This document shows positions 8,161 through 16,283 of a stretch of 47,800 bases of DNA, in pieces. A model generated the notes under the pieces. The model made no database searches and was not told the DNA's origin. It saw only the letters and a list, made by a program, of their open reading frames with translations. The position numbers and the translations under genes are program-made. This DNA is from Planctomycetota bacterium (GTDB lineage: Bacteria > Planctomycetota > UBA11346): contig REDX01000153.1 in assembly GCA_007695355.1 (NCBI GenBank), positions 1 through 47,800 on the forward strand, written 5' to 3'. Position 1 is the first letter of the stretch. The number at the start of each line of letters is the position of its first letter.

Positions 8161-9393
8161 GAGAACGCGCAGCAGCTGATCGAGTTTGCGCCGGTGCTGG
8201 GCAACGAAGGGATTGCGTTTATCGTCAACGTGGCCGGCTAAGACCGAGCAGAGCATGCGGCGGATCGCCGGATCGCTGTCCTCGGCAAAGATGAGCCGCT
8301 GAAAGCGCCCATCATACCAGGCCTGCACATAGCTGCGAAAGACGTCCACCGCCTGGCGGATGGGGCGCTCAAAGCTGGCATCCCAGTCCACCGTCTCGCC
8401 CTTAAGCTGGCGCTGCAGGCTTTCGCTGGCGAGGCGGGCGCTCTCCAGGGCCAGGGTGACGCCGCTGGAGAAGATGGGATCCAGGAACTCCGCCGCATTG
8501 CCCAAAAGGGTGTAGCCCGGTCCGTGTAAGCGGCTAACCGTGGCCGAATAATCGGCCAGGCTGCGCGGCGGGAATAGGGGCTGGCAGCCGGCCAGGCGCC
8601 GCCGCAGATTGGGCTCGGAGGCAACAATCGCCTGCCAGGCCTGGGCCGGATCGTCGGGGTAGGCCTGGAAGAAATCCGGTTCCGCGACCATGCCCACCGA
8701 GGTCCGCCCATCGGCAAAGGGGATCACCCAAATCCAGGCCTGATCGGGGTGGATACAGGCCCAAATGCGGCCGGCATTGCGGCCGCATTCGCGCTGGTCA
8801 CCGCGGGTATGGGTAAAGAGGGCGCGGCGCGGCGGCGCCGCCACCGGCCGGCAGAGATCCAAGCTGCGGGCCAGCACCCGGCCATAGCCGCTGGCGTCCA
8901 ATACCCAGCGCGGCCGCAGCAGCTGTATCCGATCGCCATGCCGGACGCTCAGCTCTGGTGCTTCCCCTGGCCCGCTGGCGGGGCGAAAGTGCTCAAGCTG
9001 ATGCTCCCAGGCGATGGGCACACCCCGGGCCATCACCGCCTCGGCCAGGGTAAGATCGAAATCATCCCGCGGCACCTGCCAAGTATAATCATAACCGCCG
9101 CTGAACTGCTCGGCGAAATCAAAGCCGCTGCGCTCATCGCCGCGCAAAAACCAGGCACCATGTTTGCGCGCATAGCCCCGGGCCTCGAGGGCCGGCAGCA
9201 AATTGGCGGCTGCCAAATGGTCCATACAGCGGGGCAGCAAACTCTCACCAATCTGGAAACGGGGAAAGCGATCGCGCTCAATAATCCCCACCCGATGCCC
9301 GGCCTGGGCCAAGAGCGCCGCCGCCACCGTCCCCGCCGGGCCGGCGCCAACGATCAGCACCTCGCAATCCTCAAGCGCCTCCTGCATGGACAT
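8140..9393 (-). CDS. FAD-dependent oxidoreductase of the flavin-dependent halogenase / geranylgeranyl reductase type
   Basis: A 417-residue flavoprotein. The N-terminal Rossmann motif GAGPAGTVAAALLAQAG is followed by ERDRFPRFQIGESLLP, typical of halogenase-like monooxygenases. An ARKHGAWF segment near residue 75 sits where halogenases of the phenol and pyrrole type carry a conserved K-x-G-x-x-F. The sequence AWIWVIP matches the WxWxIP motif used to recognise flavin-dependent halogenases. The second FAD motif is GNAAEFLDPIFSSGV. It may halogenate or hydroxylate a small aromatic or carrier-bound substrate, but many such proteins in environmental phyla are uncharacterised, and no biosynthetic partner genes are adjacent. 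It faces the oxoamine synthase gene, and the two 3' ends overlap. Confidence 0.75.
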   Translation of the reverse strand: MSMQEALEDCEVLIVGAGPAGTVAAALLAQAGHRVGIIERDRFPRFQIGESLLPRCMDHLAAANLLPALEARGYARKHGAWFLRGDERSGFDFAEQFSGGYDYTWQVPRDDFDLTLAEAVMARGVPIAWEHQLEHFRPASGPGEAPELSVRHGDRIQLLRPRWVLDASGYGRVLARSLDLCRPVAAPPRRALFTHTRGDQRECGRNAGRIWACIHPDQAWIWVIPFADGRTSVGMVAEPDFFQAYPDDPAQAWQAIVASEPNLRRRLAGCQPLFPPRSLADYSATVSRLHGPGYTLLGNAAEFLDPIFSSGVTLALESARLASESLQRQLKGETVDWDASFERPIRQAVDVFRSYVQAWYDGRFQRLIFAEDSDPAIRRMLCSVLAGHVDDKRNPFVAQHRRKLDQLLRVLSAPRSL

Positions 9394-9436
9394 GCATGCT
9401 TAGGCTCAACGGACAATCACAAGGGGAAGCCAAGTA

Positions 9437-10843
9437 TCAGGGCTTTACCTCCTGGAGGAGGGCAAGGAAGGCGGCGCGGAGGTCGGGGTGTTTGCTGGCT
9501 TGGGCGGCGCTGCGGAGGTTATCGTGAAGTTGACTGAGCTGCCCTTGGTCGATGGCTCGGCCGGCGTCGCGGGTGGCGCGGTAGCCGGCGACGCCCTGGG
9601 CGGCGCGGGCGTAGAGCGCGGCTTCATCGAACCAAGCCATGGCCTCGCTGCCGCGCCAAGTGCTGCTGCTTTCCCGCTGCACGGTGGCTAGTTCGCGGCG
9701 GTCGCCGGCGGCGACGGCGGCGAGGTAGCGCTTTTGGTCGGTGGCCAGTTCGCTGGCGATTTCGGCGGTGAGGGCCTGTACTCGCTCCTGGCGTCCATGA
9801 TCCAGCTGCAGGCGCTGGGATCCGATGAGTAAGCTGATAAGGGCGCGCCGGCGGCGGGCCTGGTTGCGGGCGTCATCAGGGATCGCTTCGACTTCACGGA
9901 TGAGGCGGTCGGCGGCGGCGAGTTCTGCCTCTGCTGGCACCGCCCAACTAAAGTGGACATTATTTTCGCCGGCGGGGATGATGACGGTGGTGGTAACCTC
10001 ACCCACGGTGATCTGCACCGCGCCGGAGCTATTATTGGGCAGGCGCAGAACATAACCACCACTGGCCCAGGAGCGGGTTTCACTGCGGCCGTCAGAGCTG
10101 CGGATGAGCGCTCCCGCCCGCTCTTCGCCGGGGTCAAAAAAGCCATTGCCATTGCGATCGGAATAAATCACGCCGCCAATAAAGCGGCCATTGCTGCGGC
10201 CCAGTTTGTGGGTGACGGCAAAGCGCCCGCCGTGTTCAACGGCGCTGGCACCAATGACATTGAAGCGGGGGTTAATCATATTCATCCGATGGCCGCGCCC
10301 ATTTTGCATGCCGCCGGGGCCACCGGGTCCGAAATCAATAATAAATGCGGCGTGGCTCTGCCAGGCATTGCCGGCATTGCGAAAAATATTCTCGCCGCCG
10401 GGGCTGCCGGAAAATCCTGCGGCCTTAAGGCGATCGGAAAAGCTGCGCCCGGTAAAGCCCGATCTTCCGGGGTCTTGTTGGTGGGATTGGTGATCATTAA
10501 TAATCATATAATGCGAATGCAGACGAGCCGCCTTGAGAGCATCAAGATCAAAAACTAAGGGTGGCGCTGGATTGAGGGCTTGCACTTCTTCAAGGTACAT
10601 TTGCTTGTCCACCACCAGATTGGATTGGCGCCAGAAATAGCTGGGTAAATCAGTGGCATCGAGAATCAGTTGGCCTTCGGTAACAGGATCGGCGCGGAAG
10701 CGATTCATCAGTTCTACGATGGCGACTTCTTCGGCCGTTGGCTCGGGGTGGGGTGCCTGGTAAACCTCGCTCGCGCTGAGATTGCTGATCCCATAGAAAC
10801 TTAAGCAGAGCGCGATTGAGGGATATATGGCGCGAACGAGCAT
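9437..10843 (-). CDS. Secreted CAP-domain (SCP/PR-1-like) protein
   Basis: A 468-residue protein. The ATG at 10843 is chosen because GGAGGAG lies 7 nt upstream and the translation begins with a signal peptide ending near NLSASEV. Residues ~40-230 form a CAP domain: an opening 'VELMNRFRADP' helix, ARLHSHYM, GENIF and the closing RMNMINPRFNVIGASAV. A calcium-binding style loop YSDRNGNGFFDPGE follows at about 225-245, leading into a carboxypeptidase-regulatory-like beta domain. The C-terminal 150 residues are charged and helical, possibly coiled. CAP proteins are extracellular and bind lipids or act as peptidases in a few cases; which applies here is unknown. It is divergent from the NifU-like gene. 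Confidence 0.82.
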   Translation of the reverse strand: MLVRAIYPSIALCLSFYGISNLSASEVYQAPHPEPTAEEVAIVELMNRFRADPVTEGQLILDATDLPSYFWRQSNLVVDKQMYLEEVQALNPAPPLVFDLDALKAARLHSHYMIINDHQSHQQDPGRSGFTGRSFSDRLKAAGFSGSPGGENIFRNAGNAWQSHAAFIIDFGPGGPGGMQNGRGHRMNMINPRFNVIGASAVEHGGRFAVTHKLGRSNGRFIGGVIYSDRNGNGFFDPGEERAGALIRSSDGRSETRSWASGGYVLRLPNNSSGAVQITVGEVTTTVIIPAGENNVHFSWAVPAEAELAAADRLIREVEAIPDDARNQARRRRALISLLIGSQRLQLDHGRQERVQALTAEIASELATDQKRYLAAVAAGDRRELATVQRESSSTWRGSEAMAWFDEAALYARAAQGVAGYRATRDAGRAIDQGQLSQLHDNLRSAAQASKHPDLRAAFLALLQEVKP

Positions 10844-10986
10844 GTCTCTTCTCCTCCCCGTATCGGGCAAATTGAGGGGTAGAGCCTAACCGAACTGCGG
10901 CGAGGGGCCATGCGGAAAAGTCCCACGCTGATTCAGGGGTGCTGCGCCCCGTTCCCCCGCCTTGCCATGTGGCGGTATCGCCCATC

Positions 10987-11826
10987 ATGACTGACATGAC
11001 GCCCCTGGACACCTACTTTGATCATGCTCAGCGGCCCCGCAATATGGGCCGCATGCTTGATGCCCATGGCACTGGAAATGTGGGCTCCATTGTCAGTGGT
11101 CGCGCCCTGCGCTTTTTCATGAGCGTCGAGGGCGACCGCGTCGCTGCCGCCAAATTCCAAGTTTTTGCCTGCCAAGAGCAGGTGGCGGCGGCCTCGGTGC
11201 TCTCGGAATTGGTGGTCGGTAAAAGCCTCGAAGAGTGCCGGAATCTTGGCCATGCAGATATTGCCGCCGCCCTCGGCGGCCTTGAGCCTGATCAATTGCC
11301 CCCCCAACTCTGGGGTTTGGCCGGGCTCAAGGACGCCATCGCACATCTTGAGGGCAGCGATGGCCTCGTCGCCCGTCTGGATACGACGACGTCGGAATCT
11401 CCCTTGCTGTGTCGCTGCCACGGGGTTGACGAGGCCACGGTGAAAGAGTTGGTGCGCAGTGGTGCCGCCGACCTTCCGGCGGTGCAGGCGCAAAGTCCGG
11501 TTGGCAGCGGCTGCGGCACCTGCCGCCGGGATGTCGAGCGGGTGATTGCCGAGGTCCAGGATGCTCCGGCGCCGACGGTGGCCGCCAGCAGCACCGGCGC
11601 TAAGGGCCGGATTGCCCTGATGCGGGCGATTACCCAGCAACTGCAGGATGTACTTGCCGCCCATCCCGGCTGCGAAATTTGGGATCTGCAAGGGATGCAG
11701 GTAACCATTCGCTGCCCCGCCGAATCCCAGGACGAGCCGGTTTGGGAGCAGTTGCAGGACCGCTGTGAACGCCGGCTCAAGGACGAGGTAGACCCGCTCT
11801 TGCAGGTCTCCCTGGCCTTTGGCTGA
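10987..11826 (+). CDS. NifU-like three-domain protein with degenerate scaffold and Nfu domains
   Basis: A 279-residue protein with the order of nitrogen-fixation NifU: IscU-like scaffold, BFD-like [2Fe-2S] domain, then an Nfu-like domain. In the scaffold the usual CGD motif reads SGR (codon for the lost Cys at 11095-11097), the second Cys is kept (FACQ, 11170-11172), and the third, normally in LPPEKxHC, is missing (LPPQLWGLAG). The central domain keeps all four cluster cysteines (LLCRC, and CGTC at 11512-11523). The C-terminal domain lacks the CxxC of Nfu. So it should hold the permanent [2Fe-2S] cluster but cannot assemble clusters in the usual way. No iscS, nif or suf genes are nearby. The start could also be the ATG at 10996. 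Confidence 0.78.
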   Translation: MTDMTPLDTYFDHAQRPRNMGRMLDAHGTGNVGSIVSGRALRFFMSVEGDRVAAAKFQVFACQEQVAAASVLSELVVGKSLEECRNLGHADIAAALGGLEPDQLPPQLWGLAGLKDAIAHLEGSDGLVARLDTTTSESPLLCRCHGVDEATVKELVRSGAADLPAVQAQSPVGSGCGTCRRDVERVIAEVQDAPAPTVAASSTGAKGRIALMRAITQQLQDVLAAHPGCEIWDLQGMQVTIRCPAESQDEPVWEQLQDRCERRLKDEVDPLLQVSLAFG

Positions 11827-11914
11827 TTGCCACGAATAGCCAACGACCAAAGGCCAAGGACGATCAGCGCCCCTCGCCCCTCGCCCCCCGTCACCGATAA
11901 GCTGCGCTTACCCT

Positions 11915-12016
11915 AAAAACCGCAGTAGCACCCCATCTTCTTCGTTGCCTCCTCCTTATTTACACGAGTAAACATCGTCGTCGGCGCCTCGAATATGGGG
12001 GACTACTGCGATTTTT
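11915..12016. repeat. 102-bp imperfect palindromic structured element
   Basis: Outer arms pair CGCAGTAG (11921-11928) with CTACTGCG, then after a 2-nt mismatch CCCCAT pairs with ATGGGG. An A5 run precedes the left arm and a T5 run follows the right arm. The middle contains a small TTTAC/GTAAA hairpin. It sits in the convergent gap after the NifU-like gene and could be a large terminator, an RNA element or a dispersed repeat. Confidence 0.5.
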
Positions 12017-12064
12017 AAAGGTCACCTTTTGGGTGAATGTCTATTTTGATACACGTCGTTCCTC

Positions 12065-12105
12065 AAAACGCAGTTGGGGCGACTTCGTCACCCCAACTGC
12101 GTTTT
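12065..12105. terminator. Strong bidirectional intrinsic terminator
   Basis: A perfect 15-bp stem (AAAACGCAGTTGGGG at 12065-12079 against 12091-12105) closes an 11-nt loop. The A-rich left end and T-rich right end make it work in both directions. It lies between the 3' ends of the NifU-like gene (plus) and the methyltransferase gene (minus), which is the expected place. Confidence 0.9.
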
Positions 12106-12111
12106 CTAGGC

Positions 12112-13323
12112 TTACGCGAATTCTTCCGCCATTGAGAGAATCCACGACGGTCGCGAGTCCGCATCGCGATAGCAGAATAGGCGGTGGCTGCCGCCTTCGC
12201 GGATGCCGAGGCGGCGGTGGATGGTGGGCGGATCGTCGGGGAAGTGACGGCGGGAAATGCGCAGGCGTTCAATGCCGCGCTGGCGCAGTTCCCGGCGCAG
12301 GGCCTTTTCCTGATAGCGGCCGCAGGCGCTAATCGGATGCCAGCTGCCGGGGAAATTTGGGTGGCGCTGGGCACCGCAGGCCCAGGCCAGCTGGGGGTGC
12401 AGGGGGGCCAAGGCGTAGTCCCGCCATAGCCAGGCGAGGAGGCCGGCGCGTATGCAGGCGGGATCGGGGTCCGCTAAAATCATGCCCGCCGCCGCCGCCT
12501 GGGCGCTTACCACCGGCGCCTCGCCGCTGGCTGCCAGCTGGAAGCGGCTGCTGCCATCCTCGGCTAGGCCCAGGGCGTATTGCTGGCTGCTGCCGCGGTG
12601 GAGGAGGAGCTCTTTGAGTTCGCCATTGACCGAAATCGCCCACAGGCCCCAGCGCTCGGGCAGCTGCCGCTGCAACTGCGGCACATCCACCGCTGGCGCT
12701 AGCTTAATCAATGCATCCTGATCCGGGCTCAGGGCCGCCATGACCTGGGCCGGGTCCGGCGACCAATCATGCACCGCGAGGCTGCGTCGGCCACTGGCCC
12801 GGCGGTCGGGGTCGCAGAGGATGAGCTCCTGTTCTTGGCCGGCGCCGCGCAACCAGGCCACGGCCTCGTCCTGGCGGCTCTCCAGACTCAGGCCCAGGCT
12901 GCGGGCATTGGCGGCGAGTAGCTGCACCAGGGCGGGGTTGTGCTCCACCGCCGTTACCGCGGCTCCGGCTGCGGCGCGGGCCAAGCAATCCATGCCGAGG
13001 CCAGCGCAGAGGTCCGCCACCTGCTGCCGCTGGGGGCTGAGATGACGGGCTTTCCAGTGGGCGCAGGCCCAGGAGGCCGCCTGCTCGGCGGCCTGCTTGG
13101 TAAAGAGGAGGAGGCTGGCCCAGGGGCCAAACTTGCGCCGCTGCAGTTGGCGCAGGCGCAATTGCTCGCAGAGCCAGCGCCAGTGCTGGCCATCGGCCTC
13201 CGGGGGTCGCCGCAGGGCGAGCTCGGCGGGGTCATGGCCCTGATACTGGGCCAGCAACTGGCTGCCACTGGCGCTGGTGAGCCAGGCGACGGCAGCGGCA
13301 TCCTGAGCAGCGGAATCAGCCAT
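12112..13323 (-). CDS. Class I SAM-dependent methyltransferase, PG_1098 type with THUMP-like C-terminus
   Basis: A 403-residue protein. The Rossmann motif I is VADLCAGLGMDCLA near residue 112, followed by an acidic loop in AVEHNPALV; motif IV reads ILCDPDRR. The C-terminal segment (FPDDPPTIHRRLGI, then IREGGSHRLF) resembles the THUMP-like domain that closes PG_1098-family proteins, which suggests an RNA substrate. The ATG at 13323 is chosen because it overlaps the 3' end of lgt by 8 nt and the methyltransferase fold begins soon after; a longer open frame upstream lies inside lgt. Translational coupling to lgt is likely. The exact modified nucleotide is unknown. Confidence 0.75.
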   Translation of the reverse strand: MADSAAQDAAAVAWLTSASGSQLLAQYQGHDPAELALRRPPEADGQHWRWLCEQLRLRQLQRRKFGPWASLLLFTKQAAEQAASWACAHWKARHLSPQRQQVADLCAGLGMDCLARAAAGAAVTAVEHNPALVQLLAANARSLGLSLESRQDEAVAWLRGAGQEQELILCDPDRRASGRRSLAVHDWSPDPAQVMAALSPDQDALIKLAPAVDVPQLQRQLPERWGLWAISVNGELKELLLHRGSSQQYALGLAEDGSSRFQLAASGEAPVVSAQAAAAGMILADPDPACIRAGLLAWLWRDYALAPLHPQLAWACGAQRHPNFPGSWHPISACGRYQEKALRRELRQRGIERLRISRRHFPDDPPTIHRRLGIREGGSHRLFCYRDADSRPSWILSMAEEFA

Positions 13324-14200
13324 GGCTGCGGCGCGGCGGCGGCGCTTCCTGCTGAGTCGTTGAGAGGGGGCTGTAGGCCTCGGGACGATGGCCGCGGCGC
13401 CAAGCATAGATAGTAAAGCAGACGGCGGCGATAAAGAGGGGAATGGTGAGGGCCTGGCCCTTGGACATCCAGCCCAAGTAGAGTTCGTAGCCGGGATCGG
13501 GCTCGCGGAAAAATTCGCCAATAAAGCGGCCGATGGAGTAGGTGCCAATGGTGGCGCCAATGGTCAGCCCTGGCCGGCGGTGGAAATGGTGGACGGTGAG
13601 GGCGACCACCAACATAAGCAGGCCCTCAAGGCCAGCGGCGTAAAGCTGACTGGGATGCCGGGGCAGGCCACTGGGATCGGCGGGAAAGATAATCGCCCAG
13701 GAGACATCGCTGGGCCGCCCCCACAACTCACCATTAATGAAATTGGCGATGCGCCCAAAGAGTACCCCCAGGCCGGTGGTGGCGCCAACGCAGTCGCCCA
13801 GCACCAAGAAGGGGATGCGGCGGCGGCGGGCAAACCACCACGTCCCCAGGAAGAGTCCGGCCACTCCACCATGACTGGCCATGCCGCCCTCCCAAAGGCG
13901 GAAGAAGACCAGGGGATCGCGGAAAAACGCCAGCGGCGGCCCGTGTAGACCATCGTCGAGGTAGAAGAGGCAGTAGCCCAGGCGGCCGCCGAGGATCATG
14001 CAGATGCCAATGGTGAGTACCGCATCAGCGATCGCCTGATGATCCAACGGCAGGCGGCCCTGGCTGCTCCAGCGCCGCAACAGCCACCAGGCGATGCCGA
14101 AACCAGCTAGGTAAGCTAAGCCATACCAGCGAATGCCCACCGAGCCCCAAAAGCGAATGGCGAAAGGATCAATATTGTGTACCCAATGGCCGTCGTCCAT
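13316..14200 (-). CDS. lgt: Prolipoprotein diacylglyceryl transferase
   Basis: A 294-residue inner-membrane enzyme that transfers diacylglyceryl from phosphatidylglycerol to the lipobox cysteine of prolipoproteins, the first step of lipoprotein maturation. The family signature GRIANFINGELWGR is intact, as is the upstream GGMASHGG segment with the essential His. About seven hydrophobic segments are visible. GGAGGA is well placed before the ATG at 14200. The window contains client lipoproteins (20.4-21.2 kb and 44.9-45.4 kb). The 3' end overlaps the downstream methyltransferase start. Confidence 0.95.
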   Translation of the reverse strand: MDDGHWVHNIDPFAIRFWGSVGIRWYGLAYLAGFGIAWWLLRRWSSQGRLPLDHQAIADAVLTIGICMILGGRLGYCLFYLDDGLHGPPLAFFRDPLVFFRLWEGGMASHGGVAGLFLGTWWFARRRRIPFLVLGDCVGATTGLGVLFGRIANFINGELWGRPSDVSWAIIFPADPSGLPRHPSQLYAAGLEGLLMLVVALTVHHFHRRPGLTIGATIGTYSIGRFIGEFFREPDPGYELYLGWMSKGQALTIPLFIAAVCFTIYAWRRGHRPEAYSPLSTTQQEAPPPRRSHG

Positions 14201-14483
14201 ACTGTTCCTCCTACCGTTGTTACGAGGGTAGCGTTAAACGTGGCCGGGTACAACCGTAGGGCCCTGAGGGGCATCAAGAACGGAAGCATTGGGATCGAGC
14301 GGTTGGAGTAGATCGAAAGATCAAAAGCGTTGTCTAGGGCAGCGCTGAATTATTGAACGTTCATGCAGCTAAGCGCCAAAAACTGTATTCATATTGTTGC
14401 AGCAAGGTGTATTCAAGCGAACCGATGGGCTCAGGGATCTTGCTGTAATGACAAAAAGAGTGGATCCTTTTGGGGCCGGGAAT

Positions 14484-14496
14484 TGCAAAAATTGCA
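14484..14496. promoter_or_regulatory. Candidate operator palindrome upstream of urtA
   Basis: Half sites TGCAA and TTGCA are separated by AAA, about 245 bp before urtA. The symmetry is perfect but short; a binding protein is not identified. Confidence 0.25.
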
Positions 14497-14651
14497 TCGT
14501 AAAAATACAATAAACGGAATCTAGTAGGTTCATCATCTGCGTTATGTGTCAATAATTGCACGCCATAATCCATTAATAAATATTTGGGCGCATCATCTCA
14601 GGAATGCAAGTGGAACCAGACTGCCAGAAAAGAAGTGGGAACACTGTTGAT

Positions 14652-14666
14652 TGGCACGATTGGAGC
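14652..14666 (+). promoter_or_regulatory. Sigma-54-like -24/-12 promoter candidate for urtABCDE
   Basis: TGGCACG at the -24 position is a perfect match, and the -12 GC dinucleotide is at the exact consensus spacing, though the two preceding T residues read GA. It is 72 bp before the urtA start. Nitrogen-regulated sigma-54 control would suit a urea transporter. The mismatch makes this tentative. Confidence 0.35.
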
Positions 14667-14738
14667 ATTAGGCACGCAACATCGCAATCACCCGTGACCA
14701 GGATCATCCCCTGGCCCTTTCCATCTCAGGAGTAGACC

Positions 14739-16043
14739 ATGCAGGGTCAAACCTTTCCTTCCTCAGGCACGAGTCGCTTTAAGCGCTTGCTGCGGCGACC
14801 AGTGGAAACATTGGCGCTTACCCTTGGCCTTTCGGTAGCGCTCTCTGCAACCGAGTGGGTCAACCCGGTGCTCGACCAGTTCCCCACCGAAAAGGTGAAC
14901 ACCACCAACTTGGCAGTTACAGACAATACGGTTACCGTGGGTATTCTTCATTCCCTCACCGGCACCATGGCCATCTCCGAAACCGGATCGGTAGAGGCAG
15001 AGCGCTTAGCCATTGCCCAGATTAATGAGGCCGGTGGCGTGCTTGGCCGCCAGATTCGCATCATTACTGAAGACGGCGCCTCCGACTGGCCCACTTTTGC
15101 CGAGCGCAGCCGTAAGCTGCTGATTAACGATCGCGTGGCGGCTGTCTTCGGCTGCTGGACCTCAGCTTCCCGTAAAGCAGTGCTGCCGATTTTCGAGCGG
15201 CACAATGGTATGCTCTATTACCCTACCTTCTACGAGGGATTAGAAGCCTCCAAGAATGTTATCTACACCGGGCAGGAAGCCACCCAGCAGGTGATCTTCG
15301 GCCTTGATTGGGCCTATAATGAGAAAGGTGCGCGCACCTTTTACTTGATCGGTTCGGACTACATTTGGCCGCGGACCGTCAATAAAATTGCTCGCATTCA
15401 TATTGAGCGACATCTCGAGGATGCGCGAGTGGTAGGCGAGGATTACTTCCCCCTCGGCCACACCAACTTTAACTCGCTCATTAACCGTGTACGCCTGCGC
15501 CGTCCCGATGTCATCTACTCGGTGGTCGTCGGTGGTTCAAACGTTGCCTGGTATCGCCAGCTCAATGCTGCTGGTATCACCGGCGAATCGTTGGCCCGCA
15601 ATAACCAGATTTTACTCACCATCTCCACCACCGAAGACGAACTCAAGGGCATCGGTGGCGAAAACGCTGCCGGCTTTTACGCCTGCATGAAGTACTTCCA
15701 AAGCCTGGACAACGAAAACAATAAGGCTTTCGTTGCCGCATTTAAGGCCATGCACGGGGAAGACTCGGTGATCGGTGACGTGACCCAAGCCGCCTACCTT
15801 GGCCCCTGGCTGTGGAAGAAAGCGGTAGAGGCCGGTGGCTCTTTTGATGTCGCCAGTCTGCAAAAGCATAGTCCTGGCATCGAGTTCCATGAGGCTCCGG
15901 AAGGCTATGTGAAGATTCATGAGAATCATCACTTGTGGTCTCGGGCCCGCATTGGGCGGATCCTGCCCAATGGCCAATTCGAGCTGGTCACCGAATCGCC
16001 AGAACTGATTGAACCCGATCCCTTCCCTGAGGGATACCAGTAA
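14739..16043 (+). CDS. urtA: Urea ABC transporter, substrate-binding protein
   Basis: A 434-residue periplasmic binding protein of the UrtA/AmiC branch of the type I fold. Characteristic stretches are VGILHSLTGTMAISE, FGCWTSASRKAVLP, YYPTFYEGLE, TGQEATQQ and the C-terminal VKIHENHHLWSRARIG. The N-terminus has a basic region followed by a hydrophobic segment (about 24-39) acting as signal peptide. AGGAG sits 11 nt upstream of the ATG. It delivers urea to UrtBC. It is first in the operon and is followed by a strong hairpin before urtB, a usual way to keep the binding protein more abundant than the membrane parts. Confidence 0.96.
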   Translation: MQGQTFPSSGTSRFKRLLRRPVETLALTLGLSVALSATEWVNPVLDQFPTEKVNTTNLAVTDNTVTVGILHSLTGTMAISETGSVEAERLAIAQINEAGGVLGRQIRIITEDGASDWPTFAERSRKLLINDRVAAVFGCWTSASRKAVLPIFERHNGMLYYPTFYEGLEASKNVIYTGQEATQQVIFGLDWAYNEKGARTFYLIGSDYIWPRTVNKIARIHIERHLEDARVVGEDYFPLGHTNFNSLINRVRLRRPDVIYSVVVGGSNVAWYRQLNAAGITGESLARNNQILLTISTTEDELKGIGGENAAGFYACMKYFQSLDNENNKAFVAAFKAMHGEDSVIGDVTQAAYLGPWLWKKAVEAGGSFDVASLQKHSPGIEFHEAPEGYVKIHENHHLWSRARIGRILPNGQFELVTESPELIEPDPFPEGYQ

Positions 16044-16061
16044 AGCATCGCGTCTCGGGAA

Positions 16062-16108
16062 ACCCGCCGCCTAACCGGCGGCGGGTAAGTCCCGCGGTCT
16101 GAACCGCG
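16062..16108 (+). promoter_or_regulatory. Tandem hairpins in the urtA-urtB gap
   Basis: A perfect 10-bp stem ACCCGCCGCC/GGCGGCGGGT (16062-16071 with 16077-16086) is followed by a 6-bp stem CGCGGT/ACCGCG (16093-16108). There is no T run, so this is better read as an mRNA-stabilising or partial attenuation element than a full terminator. Confidence 0.6.
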
Positions 16109-16283
16109 CGTACCCCGCCGATATGTGGATCGACGGAGTTCCCGCTGCTCAAGCCAAGAATGGGCCTGGATGCTGATGGCAGCAAAGGTCTGAAGATAGC
16201 GGACGAATCCTCTTCTCTTCAATCTCATCACTATGTCTGTGCGCCGCCCCACAGGATTGGGGCTGGTATGCCTGGAGATGACT

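Larger units (their letters stand above)
14201..14738 (+). other. 538-bp leader between lgt and urtA, AT-richer than surroundings
   Basis: It separates divergent lgt and urtA. The part after 14340 is clearly AT-richer than flanking coding DNA. It includes a TGCAA-N3-TTGCA palindrome at 14484-14496 and a sigma-54-like site at 14652-14666. A 70-codon open frame on the minus strand (14361-14573) has no ribosome site or recognisable product and I do not call it a gene. Confidence 0.5.

Noticed and set aside
8749-9537. 262-codon open frame on the plus strand
   Set aside because: Antisense to the FAD-dependent protein; an effect of high GC content.
10987-11826. Evidence for nitrogen fixation
   Set aside because: A NifU-like architecture alone is not enough; no nif structural genes are present and the scaffold cysteines are lost.
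10933-11850. 305-codon open frame on the minus strand
   Set aside because: Antisense to the NifU-like gene, which has clear domain motifs.
14361-14573. 70-codon open frame in the urtA leader
   Set aside because: No ribosome site and no recognisable protein features; the region looks regulatory.
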